Assembly (NCBI RefSeq): GCF_032854445.1
Contig: NC_088295.1
Span: 18,401,385 to 18,465,384 of the forward strand
DNA length: 64,000 nucleotides
Direction: 5' to 3'
Source of the DNA: Liolophura sinensis
Lineage: Eukaryota; Mollusca; Polyplacophora; Chitonida; Chitonidae
A program made the position numbers and the translations under genes. A model generated the notes under the pieces. That model saw only the letters and a list, made by a program, of their open reading frames with translations. It was not told the origin of the DNA and did no database searches. Of the stretch, positions 1-12,600 are shown one piece after another (position 1 is the first letter of the stretch; each line of letters opens with the position of its first letter).

Positions 1-61
1 GTTTTCAGCAACACACTGTGGTATACAAAGCAGCATAAGGAAATGGATAGGGTGGTGTTAA

Positions 62-118
62 ATGATTTATTTATTTATTTGATTGTTGTTGTATGCCGTA
101 CTCAAGAAGGTTGTTAAA
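62..118 (-). repeat. SINE family 1 3' fragment
   Basis: A TTTATTTATTTGATT stretch followed by the ATGCCGTACTCAAGAA tail, as in the longer family 1 copies at 38406 and 34708. Diverged. Confidence 0.5.
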
Positions 119-709
119 TGGACAATGAACATATCTCTATATGATAAAATTATGACTATAAAAGTGTTGAAAGGTTCACTCTCTTTTTTGCACAAGGATG
201 GATGAAAAGCTAATAAGATAACCAGATTTTCCTTGTAACGCCATAGACAGGGCGTTGTCAGTCAAAACCATTCAACGACGATCAGTTTTTATCAGTAATG
301 GAACACGTGTATTTATTCAGTTATTTACCCCATTGCTGTTTAGCGCCAAGGAATAATTACTTCACATTTATGGGGAGAGGAAACAGGACTGCCAGGGATA
401 AACCAGCGACACGTAACTGCCATATATATATATATAACTGTATATATATATATATATGAACTACGCCTTCTGCCAAAAACTGGACAACGAAACACTATGT
501 TTGCACCATGCAATCTTGCTGAAAACATAAACGGAGAATTCAGTGCTTCTCCCGAGCACATTTTTTTATTCTTGTCTGTCTAAGTCCCTACACATATCGA
601 CGTCAGGGCCCACACGTCGTCAGATTTACAAAACTTCATTAAAATCATGAATGACATTTTAGCGTACATACCGACACTATATATTCGTTATTACTAACAT
701 CGAACTGGC

Positions 710-959
710 GTCCACGCTTAGCGTTCAGCATAAAGGGGATAGTGCAACGACTGGTTGACGCGTATCAGTATAATGGCTCGGGCGGGACGGCTTACTTGCC
801 TTCGGTAAGGCGCCTCAGTGAAGCGGCACTAGATAAAAGGGCGGTGGAAATCTGTCCTACAACAAAGAGGTACATTGCATACACCCTAAGGATTCCTTCG
901 TCGTCATATTACTCAAAATTGTTGAGTACGACGTTAAGCCCCAAGCACTCACTCACTCG
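710..959 (+). repeat. SINE family 2 copy lacking its tRNA head
   Basis: It matches the body and tail of the full copy at 4434-4779 in reverse orientation, ending GAGTACGACGTTAAGCCCC and a CACTCACTCACT tail. The tRNA-like head is missing or too diverged to see. Any ORF here is SINE sequence. Confidence 0.75.
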
Positions 960-3900
960 AACTGTCGAGATTTTTCTCTCTCTAGACAATTGTGCCGTAC
1001 AGAACCAAAAAAGGAATATTTTTTACATTTATCGGGGATTTTTTAGAGAAAAGAAATCATTGGGTAATACTGATCCGTAATATGGGCTAGTTTATGGGGC
1101 TCCATGCTTGTTTCGGAAGATGAACTTCAAATTTCTGATGTCAAATGTTCATAGGGTGTAGTCGATTGATTACACAGGTCGATGTTGCGCACATACATAT
1201 AAAGTTCAGAAATATTTTATATGCGAAAAAGCCCGTTTAAATAAGAAAGATAAAGTGTCAATCTCAAAGCCGCACAGTTGATAATACGGCAAAGACAGTG
1301 CTGTCAGATCAGTTGGCTGTTTTGTGCCTCAGCTATGAAATGGTTTCTCTAAAAAAACGAATGTCGGGGTCGCGTCGTAACCGCATGGTGAAGACGATTG
1401 CCTTAATTACTAAATGTAGCCACGGACGTGAGCGGAACACCATTCTCGGGCAGGTTCATTTCTAAGGTACCAGCTTCCATGTCAAGTTATATCGGGGCCT
1501 TGATGTTCGCCAGTAACTTGCCAAATGTCAGGGTTTACTCCGTACATTCCAGTTTTCTCATACACTGCTCGCCATCACGTCAATGAAAATTCTCAAGTAT
1601 ACAATTTACATTTTACAATCGAATAAACAAAAGAAACATAAAATGTATCTATTGACATTTTTTTATTGCTCTTTTACATTGTATTCAGTAATATTTCACC
1701 TCTCAAATAGTGATTGCGTTTTTACGTTGGGGAAACCGGGGAAATCGTCAAGTGCAAGTTGTTGGGGTAACCCGATTGACAAGAGGAAGCGTGTCTCGCA
1801 CACAAAGATGATGCACTCATACGGTGGCAGTGAGTTTTATGACCAAACCCATTCTCGCTGTATCACGGGTAACCTCATGGCATCTGTAGAGGATAAATCG
1901 AGTTCATCTCAAATAGATGCAGCACGATTCGACTAGAAGAGTGCTATAGCGAATGGGCCGCTTCATGTGAACAATCCGACTAGCATTCTTAAGTGTGCGA
2001 TCATACAACGTGAATTCTTGTATATAGAAACATGAGGTATACGTTTCAGTCATCTAAAACTTATGCATAAAAAGTAAAATTAGGTTACGTGCAGGTTGTT
2101 TCAGGTCACGGTGACCATACATTATGTGAATACCGCTTCTTAAAACTTGAGTAAAATGGGCTTTACCTTGACCAGCGTTTGACACGTTTATAATAGCTAT
2201 ACAGTCGAGAGCACTATAAACTGTCATGTGACGAGTGCTTGACACAAAGAAAACAAGGCTGTACATATACTGGGGGTATAAATAAGCTAAAATTGCTGAC
2301 AAGTGGCTGTTCAGCAAGGGTTAATATCCTAACAAACATTAATACTTGGGCTTGTATTACTGGATATGCCTATCGTGGTCATATTACCGGGTGCCTATAT
2401 TTATACATTAAAGTTCTTCAGACGTTCATTTGAATCGGCATCTGTACATCATCATATATGACAGTTAGACTTACAGTACGATATACAAACAGCTATTTCC
2501 GATGTACCCGACATAGGCCTACATAAACAGATTAATCCGTTTGAATAGTTTGAATTCTCGCATTCAGTTACGGTAGTACATCTAGGCAATGTTAATTCGC
2601 TTTTTATTTATCTGATTTCTTTATTGACCATATCTTGGAATATTTCATTAATAACCCTCTTTTGTAGAAAAAACATCTCCAAACTAACATCGACAGACTA
2701 TAGCGATACTCAACAAACTCTCCGACACAGTATGCAGATATATAGGCCTAAGTTCCTCTCTCGGAGGTCATGTTGAGGTGTAAATGCTATATACTTAGTG
2801 TATCTCGTGACTTTAATATTCATATCTGCAAATCCGAGTTAACGATAACATTCAATTGTCCCGTTACGTACATATACAAGTCCAGCTGATAACCATTTAA
2901 TAACCAAGCTGACAATCAGCCCTGGATAGAGGCGGACGTGTTTGCGCATCAGCGAGGCTAGTAAAGGGACATCACTCTTACAAGGGCATCGTCCGGCTCT
3001 GGGGTCCGCCCATTCTACCATTCCTTTCTTTTTCGTAATTCTCAACGCAGCAGTATATCATATAAAGTACAGAGCACGGAAACATGGAGGAAACTTTAAA
3101 GGTAGGATACCACAGTAAACCTGTAGCATGACCTATATGTTCAACTCTGCAGCAGAGCTGAGAGATCATGCACGGTCCCTGAGATCTCGATATAGGCTAG
3201 ATGTATATGGTTTTAACGTTTGTGTATGGCGCTGCTTGGTGCCGTGTCTGTTAAACCAGTCAGCTGGTAATATTAATTTCTAGTTGACATTCAGATCTAC
3301 ATTAAACTGCCTTAACGGGTTGACAAGCGCATACATATCACTTGTATGATAAATGACTTGGCCTGATTAATTTAGTTCAGTCACAAAATGTCCCCGTTAG
3401 TAAGGGGAGGTAAATCTTTATAGCGTTAGTTCACCGTGTATACTGGGCCAATATAGTCTGTCTCTGTCCATAGCTTGTTCTCCTCTTGTATAAACAGGAT
3501 TCCCATGGTTTTCCATTTGTCGTACCTCATTGCTTGTCCACTAGATTTGTTTAATTTTTGCAAATCCCATGCACGTTTAATAATTTGGAGAATACGTTTG
3601 GATTAGGCCTGCCAACTACATATAATTCTGGATATAATTTACATCAAGCTGTTGTTGGTTTTACCGCTTAGAACTGAATTCCCCATCCCTCTGTCCTCAT
3701 GCCGATGTGAATTAAAGACTTGGCTCTACCACAGACTCATATGTTATTTTGTCTGCTTCGTTATTTGACTTGCATGGCAATGTACGGAAAAATCTGCGTT
3801 TCGTGAATATAAGACGCTTACAGTTCTCATGAAAAAAAAAAAAAACGTATAGGCCCATTGTTTGTCAGACACTGGATTCCCCAATGTGGCTGGTCATCGT

Positions 3901-4433
3901 GTGAAAATCCAGACATCGTGGTCATCGCTCCGTCTAATTTGAGTTTGCAATGCGTTCCACTAAACATGAAGTGGTCATCTGTATTGTGTGATGTTTCCTG
4001 GCTGGAAATTGGTTCTCTAACGTGGATTGTTTTGCCGCAAGTAGTGATTAATTGAGGCTATCCATTACTGGACAGTTTCTCATCTGCCGCTTTAGTAGCC
4101 TCCCTCTGGTCATGTCGTAGATTGTAAATGACGAGAATTCAGATCTGTGTAAAAACCGATTAAGTACAGGTATTGGTGGACGTACGCCCTAATCAGCTTA
4201 TGGTATCAGACATTTTTCCCTAAGGTCATATGCTTTATCACGCGATTGTCATTTACACCTTGAAAGGTCTTCATAAATAATAAATAGACGCTAAGATTGT
4301 TGTCGCATGTCGATGTAGGTCCTAGCTTGCATACTGACTCGTTTTTTAGGCTTCAAAATGTGAAAAACAAAAACACACAAAAAAGAACTACATTATGGAC
4401 GAAGAGATCAAGGTCAGCAAGCGTATTTTAAGT

Positions 4434-4779
4434 AAGTGAGTGAGTGCTTGGGGTTTAACGTCGTACTCAACAATTTTTCAGTCATATGACGACGAAGGAA
4501 TCATTAGGGTGCATGTACGTGTAATGTGCCCCCTTGTTGCAGGACGGATTTCCACCGCTCTTTTATTTAGTGCTGCTTCACTGAGACGACTTACCGAAGG
4601 CAAGTAAGCCGCCCCGCCCGAGCCATTATACTGATACGGGTCAACCAGTCGTTGCTTTATCCCCTTCATGCTGAACGCCAAGCGAGGAAGTTACAACTTC
4701 CTCTTTTAAAGTCTTAGGTGTGACTCGATCAAGGATTGATCCTGGATCTACCGGTCCCGAAGCGGACGCTCTACCAACT
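4434..4779 (-). mobile_element. SINE family 2, full-length, with 13-bp target duplication
   Basis: The element runs right to left: a tRNA-like head with an A-box-like TTGGTAGAGCGTC and a B-box-like GGATCAATCC, a body, then the tail ending GACGTTAAACCCCAAGCACT and CACTCACT. It is flanked by perfect 13-bp copies of GCGTATTTTAAGT at 4421-4433 and 4780-4792. This shows LINE-type retrotransposition; pol III transcription is inferred. Confidence 0.85.
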
Positions 4780-5867
4780 GCGTATTTTAAGTGTCTATAC
4801 TTTCTTTGAATATAAATAATGCAAAGTGTTACACAATAACCGAGCATGGGTTGTAGTTTGAGATCGTCACCACATTGTTTAAATTTTGGTGTCGGTACAC
4901 AGTATTTTTGGCCTTGACAGCCTTGAATAATGGTGCTGTGCAGTTCTGAAATCCTCATAGACTTCTTTTCCTCGTTCATTCAGATATAGTTGTCGTGTGA
5001 TTGTTGTCCAAAGCTATATTTGCAGGAGTCAAGATCACTAGACTCGACTTTTTCTTTTCGTTAGAAGCTAATTATTCCATTGGATAAGGTAAATTAAATA
5101 TAATTTGCCTAGTACTTAACATAACGGATACAAACATATCTAAATTGATTTCGTTTATGACGCCCGTACATAGACCAGTGCTGGTTTATAGAGTATTTGG
5201 CCTTTGTTAAGATGTGGACACTCCAGTATTCACCATGCAACCACATACCTGATGGGGACCTCGCCGGCTCTGATGATGAAATTCCCGCTTCGCTACTATT
5301 GTCTCGCCCTATACCAATGATCGAGGTCGTGTGTTCGAATGCAATCCTCGTTGTTTCAATTAAACATTGCTTTAATCAGTTTTTAATTTTTCTCCCATCA
5401 ATTTCGATACGATCAAATAAGTTTTGAATCATCAACAACAAAGTTTGTTTCTCAGTATTGAAAGAGAATCTCCATGATCCCCATTTATAAATAATGTCAA
5501 AGAAGAAATCGGAAAACAGAATCCTTCTGTATCTTGCTGAAAATTACTACAAAAATGATTTATCTATCATCTATATATATTATCTATTTTATATGGTTTA
5601 ATGAGGCCATTACTCTAACTGCGAAGCCCCTGTATGTCATAAGAAAATATTGATTCATGACGAGTTTACTCTCTGATGGCAAAATGATGTTAAGCAGTCA
5701 CTGTGTTAAAAGTTTACGCATATCCGAATGTTTTTTAGCTTACCGATAAGTTTATTTTCGGTCCGGGTAAAGGGACTGGTTATTCAAAAATGTATTAAAA
5801 GTTAAGTCGGGCTTAAATCTTAACACCAGTCTTGCTACGTCATATACTACAAAACTAATGCTTGTGG

Positions 5868-5979
5868 GTTTCCGCCATGCTCTGCCCGGTTTCCCTCCAC
5901 CATAATGCTGGCAGCCGTCGTATCAGTGAAATATTCTTGAGTAGGGCGTAAAACACCAATCAAATAAATAAATAAATAC
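5868..5979 (+). repeat. SINE family 1 3' part
   Basis: Matches the CCACCATAATGCTGGC block and ends GGGCGTAAAACACCAATC followed by (AAAT)n. Truncated at the 5' side. Confidence 0.75.
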
Positions 5980-6580
5980 AAAACTAATGGCGGTTTGGTC
6001 CAGACTAAAGTCAGTACTGGGCTTAAACTGCTAATACACTTTTGAACAACTGGGCCCAGAAAACTAAATAGCTCTTCTCTTTAACTTTCCTCGAGCATAT
6101 GAACACCCCAAGTATGTATAGCACGCCACGTTTTGCCAAGCACTCAGATCTATCAGTAGCCCGCATAAGGTCATATTGCCAGCGTCCAGTCAATAATTTT
6201 GATCAGTTCTGCCTTGTTTCAAAAAACAAGAAAAAGTTCTTTGTGCTTCTTACATCCGAATATCAATAACGCGTTTCAGTTTTGCTCTCTGGATTTCTCC
6301 TTTATGTCTGAGTAAGGATATAAAAATATGAGGCTGATTCTTGGTTGGGGATTGAACACGACCTCACGTGATCATATCTCCTACATATGTGTACACTGGC
6401 AGACCGATGGTGTCCGAAGGTTACAACCGCGGTCAGCCTGACCTGTAACATTTTCAACATATACTGTATGCTAACCAATATTATTATAAGTCTTTTTCGT
6501 ATCCATGCAGAACTAACCCGTTATTCAACAGGACATGTTAACATCTCATTATTATCTTTCTTTCTCTTCCTATATTTCAG

Positions 6581-6645
6581 AGTGTGTTAGAGTTCGAGGT
6601 GAAGGGAGTGTTGGCGGCTCCCGTAACGCCTATGACGGAGAACTG
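6581..6645 (+). CDS. NPL: NPL first visible coding exon
   Basis: A pyrimidine tract and TTTCAG precede it and GTAAAA follows. It encodes the first beta strand, ending TPMTEN plus a split Trp codon. No in-frame ATG precedes it within the exon. Confidence 0.88.
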
Positions 6646-9600
6646 GTAAAATATATTTCCTTTGGCGGTCAATCATCATTGATATGATTTCGCTACTTTA
6701 TAGCCACACTCTTTGAACTCAAATTACACTTGCATTATCAGTATGTAAGTCACCAGACTAATACAAATGAATCAGCATCATGTACAAAGAGCATCGTAAA
6801 CTGAAAGCCTGTTGTTCTGGTGGAAGTATGCATACTTGCACACATATGCATATAGGTATTTGGATGTACATATATACACGTACTTGAGGCCTATAGTGGT
6901 TAGTCTGCTAGCGCAGCACCATGTCAATCTTAATCTGGCTTCCTCTTTGGTCGTACGTGGGAAGGTCTGCCAGCAAGTTGCGCATGACCGTGGGTTTCTT
7001 CCAGGCTCGGCCAGTTTTCCTTCAACCATAACGTTGGCCACCCTCGTATAATTGAAATATTCTTGTGTACGGCGTAAAACACCAATCAAATAAATTAGAA
7101 AATAAACATACATGTACTCACGTACTGCACGATGCTACGATGCATCGATAGTATACAAGGGAACATGCAATAATATATAAATAGCATATTTGCCATTGTA
7201 CAACCACATCGTAATGTCACGTCGCACTGCCATGTGGCAGTGAGTTAAGAATAACTACCTTGTACTATCCGTTGTACAATGGTTGGTTTCCTCCTACCAT
7301 AATGCTGGCCGCTGTCGTAAAAGTGACATATTCTTGAGTATGGCACAAGACACCAATCAAATAAATAAATCAAATATATGTCTAAATGTTATTTACAGGG
7401 AAATCAATTTGGATGCTGTAAAGGTATTAGCAGAGAAGATTGCTGATGATGGTATGACGGGAGTGTTCAGTGAGTATATTATTAGGAGAGTCAATATGCA
7501 TGTATGTATGCTTTGAGGTTTGCGTGGCACTTAACAATTTTTCGAATTGTCATTTTTATGTGTGTACATATACTGTGTCTTCTTGTGGCATGCCAAAGAC
7601 ACCAGACATTATTTCCCACCTGTTCACATTAAGTGAACTGAAGTTAATTTGTTAACAAACCGGCAGCTTAAAACCGGGCAAACTACACCATATTAGACGG
7701 CGATCGGGTTGTTCGTAAATTGACACGGCGACTGTTGACCTTTCCCAGCTGGCGCAGATTGTTGGATAACGACATTTGATAGTAGTGTCATCTACCTCGT
7801 ATGATATTGATCTTATCAGAAATGCATTTATAGGCAACACCTGTTGCGGCCGTATTGGTATATATTCTGGGCACATCATGACTGTTCAGACCATAAATCA
7901 CCCAGAATATGCTTGGTTTTTTTGGTCTACATGACTATATTATAGATTCATTTTCACAAAAAAACCCGTCCACATAAAGCACGAATAACAGTATACATTT
8001 ATACAATGAAACAACAGAAATGAAGACATGTGGAAAAAACTGTATGTTATGATTAGTCATCAGTGTGCGGTTTTCAAAATCTCGGTCATGGCAACCATGA
8101 CCCGTTACAGAATCACAGGTGCCATTGGGAGAGTGGGCTCACGACATGACCGTCCCCGACGAGAGTCCAAACGTGTGTCGGAGGCTTGAGGTTTAGGATT
8201 TGTAACCGTTATACATGATCAGACATGAACGTGAAATAGGAAGCTTAATCTTAACGTGAAACATCACGATTAATCCAGACCTGAACGAACACTCATGTGC
8301 CAATTGTGTACTATAATGAACTATCTAGGATAGCAACAAGACAAATTTTGAAAACAATGTTCAATCAAAACCACCAAAGAACTAAGAAAATATATAAAGT
8401 CTGAAATTAAAATGTGTTCATGTGTAGAGAAACAGTATACAGCCTCAAAGACTGCAGGCTCTAATAGCCAAATGTCAACCTTCAAAATCGTCCATCACGC
8501 GCAAGTGCACAAGCTTTCTCTAAACATGCTTCTTCGCTGCGCTTTAATTGTGACTGGTTATTCATATATCCAACGTGGTGATTTTGTTTCAACACGATAC
8601 GTATACATTCCCTGTAGTCCAGGATTTTAAAATCGTCATTATAGAGACGATCATACGTGATGGTTACATACATGAAAGTAGAAGTAGCCCGCAGTTTTCA
8701 GTGATGTCGTAAATGATTTTATACGATTGTTGTTTTGCGTATTTTGCTACGGAGCATGAATTTTTCCAGTCTTTTTGTGACCAGATTGCCAACTATAGTC
8801 TATTTCTTATAGAGAGTCGCCTATATTCAGCTGTCTGTAAAATCAGACTCGCTACCAAAATAGCCTTTGGTCAGTGACACGTAACAACATAGGCTCTACA
8901 CATTGTAGTGCGAAGTTCTTATTATTGCAAGGAAAATGAAGTCAGGACTCTTTTTCTAATTCATAATGTTTGAAATTGTTTACACGTTTAGTACAATGTA
9001 ACATTAATAAAGAAATTTAATATTATCTGTAGTAGTATGTCATCTCATGGCAGTATGGTTTTAAACCTGGATGTTAGGAAATTTTGTTATTAAAAAAAAA
9101 CAATGTAGTCTATTCGCGGAGAGTGTAGTGTATAGGCTGTCGGCGTGGATTTTGTTCTAAACGCATGCTGGTGCAGCTTTTGTAAAACGAATTGCTCTCA
9201 ACGCCCATTCCCCAGCATGCCAATAATTATGACGTCATCCGAGGCAATGAGTTCTTGGCGTCGAAACTGAGCTTATGCAGTTTAACATTATGAATTAGAA
9301 AACCTGTTCTGGTTTGATTTTCTTTGCTATAATATGGTTTTCCAACATATCCATGTGTACAGCTTGTGTTGTTACGTAACTCTGACTAAAAGTAATTTTG
9401 GTAGTGAGTATGATTGATTTTACAGACAGTTGAATATAGGCGACTCTCTAAAAGTAATAGAGTGTAGGACACTTTAACTCTCAATGTTATAGCTTGTCAT
9501 ACTGAATGTGCGCTTTAACGAGGATTCTGCTTGTCGACTAAGAGTCCACGAGGCTTGGTCCGTTTGAATTGTTTTTCTGTTCTTTTTTATTAAATGTCAT

Positions 9601-12600
9601 TGCACACAAGATGCGAGTAATTCTAGGCTAGTGCGTCTACTAAATTGTAATTAACATCATTGCATTTTGTTAACATAATTCTGCCTCAGCCATGCTGCTA
9701 TAGGGGTGTTTAAGTTCCTATTATTTAAGCAATTGCATGACAATGCCGTGGATGCTCTGGTTTTACTCTCCATGCAAGTGTTTATATTGTATGTCCACAC
9801 AAACGAGGATTCTGCGGGTGGACTAAGAATCCCCGAGGCCTGGTCCTCTTTCATTGTTTTAATGTGATTGTATGTTAAATGTGATGACCACACAACCTTT
9901 GAATAATTCTAAACCATTAACAGCTAATAGATTGCCATTACCATCACCGCATGTTTTGCACCTAATTCTGCTTAAGTCATTATGATAGGGGACGTATAAG
10001 TTTCTACATGTACTGATTAATTAAGCATTTAGGTTACCAGCTTGATTAAAACCGGGTTTTCTAGGTTACGTGGAACCATTTTTCAAGTATCACACTGTCG
10101 CCACTTGCTCTAATGTTTATGTGAGCATATTTTTTTTAAACATTCTTATAATCTGTTTAAACAGTTAGCGGTACGCTGGGTGAAGGTATCGCTATGACGT
10201 TAGAAGAAAGAAAGCGTGTTACTGAAGCTTGGGTTGCTGCAGCTAAAGGGAGGTAACTATAGTTTCATTTCCTCAATCACTCAAAAGCTGTGGGGCTTAG
10301 TCTTGCTTAATCCGGCGTCGGTTTGTGCTTTTCGACACGATCATTATAACTGTGATCCAACTACAGCGTATTCTAGGTGTAATTGGTTGATTCTTTCATT
10401 TTCATTTGTTGCCAAAGACGAAATTCAGCGTTCGAAACTTCATTCTTATAATTTTGCCAATGAGACGACCGTATAACTTTTGACCCAGTCGTCTCCAAAC
10501 GACTATTTTGTCAAGAATTACTTTTGTGATGTGGCCATAACGTGTGAGTGGTAACCCATTAGGGTTGGTTTCGTTTGATTTCCTGACTGTGATGTAATGC
10601 TAATGTTTGAGATATTACAGTTCTTGTCGTTTGTCCGTGACTTGTCCCTACCTCTTCAGTTATTACTCTTCAAGGTACTTTTCTTGATGTCCATATGCAC
10701 TGTGACATGAGCGTAACTCTTCAGTATACTCTTGAGGATAGACTTCTCTACCTATAGATTTTGACAACGCGACAAAAGCGCTAAGTTAAAGTTTTAACAT
10801 ATCCTGCAGACTTCAGTACGTGGTGGCTCACATCGGAGCTGGGAACATGCACGACAGTATTGAGTTGGTGAGTAAATTGTTACAGCGGAGCTTTCATGAC
10901 GATGTCGATCCCCATGCTAATATGATCGTTTGAATTAATGAATAAAACAATCACATGGCTTGTCAGCTGACAAAGTCAGTTTAGTTAATATTAGTATAGT
11001 GACCTTGAATCTCTTTAAAATGGAAGCTGTGTTGTTGAGGTAAAGGCATAATCGGAATTATAGGTCGTAAAAAGTCCGTCAAAATTGTAATGTAAAAGTT
11101 GTATACGACCATATGTGAGAAATGTAATGTAAAAGTTACACACGACAGAATGTGAGAAACGTAATGTAAAAGTTACACACGACAGAATGTGAGAAACGTA
11201 ATGTAAAAGTTACACACGACCGAATGTGGGAAATGTAATGTAAAAGTTACACACGACCGAATGTGGGAAATGTAATGTAAAAGTTACACACGACCGAATG
11301 TGGGAAATGTAATGTAAAAGTTACACACGACCGAATGTGGGAAATGTAATGTAAAAGTTACACACGACCGAATGTGAGAAACGTAATGTAAAAGTTACAC
11401 ACGACCGAATGTGGGAAATGTAATGTAAAAGTTACACACGACCGAATGTGGGAAATGTAATGTAAAAGTTACACACGACCGAATGTGGGAAATGTAATGT
11501 AAAAGTTACACACGACCGAATGTGGGAAATGTAATGTAAAAGTTACACACGACCGAATGTGAGAAACGTAATGTAAAAGTTACACACGACCGAATGTGAG
11601 AAATGTAATGTAAAAGTTACACACGACCGAATGTGGGAAATGTAATGTAAAAGTTACACACGACCGAATGTGGGAAATGTAATGTAAAAGTTACACACGA
11701 CCGAATGTGAGAAATGTAATGTAAAAGTAGTTGTTTCGTATATATGATACGTCTCTGAAAAACGTAATGTAAAATGAATGCATGCTGTAAGAGATGTATA
11801 ATGTTAAAGATATATCCGTTGTTTGGAAAGTAAACAGTGTATAAAGCCGATCAAGTGAAAATTGGAGTTATTGTTTTAGGCGAAACACGCGGAGAAGGCC
11901 GGTGTCTGTGCTATATCATGTGTGTGTCCTACATACTTCAAGGCTACTTCAGTTGGTGAGTGTAGGTGGAACATGTATCTCGTCTATATCTTGTACAGAA
12001 CAAATTATATCTTGGATAGACAAATAATTCTGGGTTAAACCAGAAGTTACAGTAACAGGATGGCCAGCGAAAATTGTAAATCAAGAAGTAGTGAGAAAAC
12101 TTCATTTATCATTCACATAGTTATCATGCTTTGAAAAACATCTTCGTGAACATTTACGGAATTTCCAGATAATTACAAGTGTATTTTGGAATCTACTGCT
12201 TTTCACATTTTTTTTTTTCGGCAGAGGGGCTGATACTTTACATGAAACACGTGGCGGCGGCCGTGCCCACTTTACCATTTTACCTGTATGAGATTAACCA
12301 AGTTACTGGAAACGTGGGTAAGTGTAACACCCTAACGTGGGTAAGTATAACACCCAAACGTGGGTAGGTATAACGCCCAAATGTGGGTAAGTGTAAGACC
12401 CAAACGTAGGTAAATGTAACATCCAAACATGGGTAAGTGAAACGCCCAAACGTGGATTAGTGTAACGCTAAAACGTGAGTAAACGTAACGTCCAAACGTG
12501 GGTAAGTGTAATGCTCAAACGTGGGTATGTGTAACGCCCAAACGCGGGTAAGTACAACGCCCAAACGTGGTTAAGTATAACGCCCAAAAGTGGGCAAGTG

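Larger units (their letters stand above)
1..6580. other. Region upstream of NPL with no recognised coding sequence
   Basis: I find no convincing exon here, although the NPL promoter and first exon should lie here or to the left. Contents: a (TA)n tract at 422-457, SINE copies at about 62-118, 710-959, 4434-4779 and 5868-5979, and a poly-A run at 3832-3845. Short ORFs look random or follow SINE sequence. Confidence 0.5.

Noticed and set aside
4720..4790. tRNA gene
   Set aside because: A- and B-box-like sequences belong to a SINE head; the cloverleaf is degraded and target duplications flank the whole element. The same applies at 33420-33484, 38600-38676 and 59680-59734.
11087..11728. CRISPR-like array of 37-bp repeats
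   Set aside because: The units are contiguous with no unique spacers, and the sequence is eukaryotic intron; it is a minisatellite.
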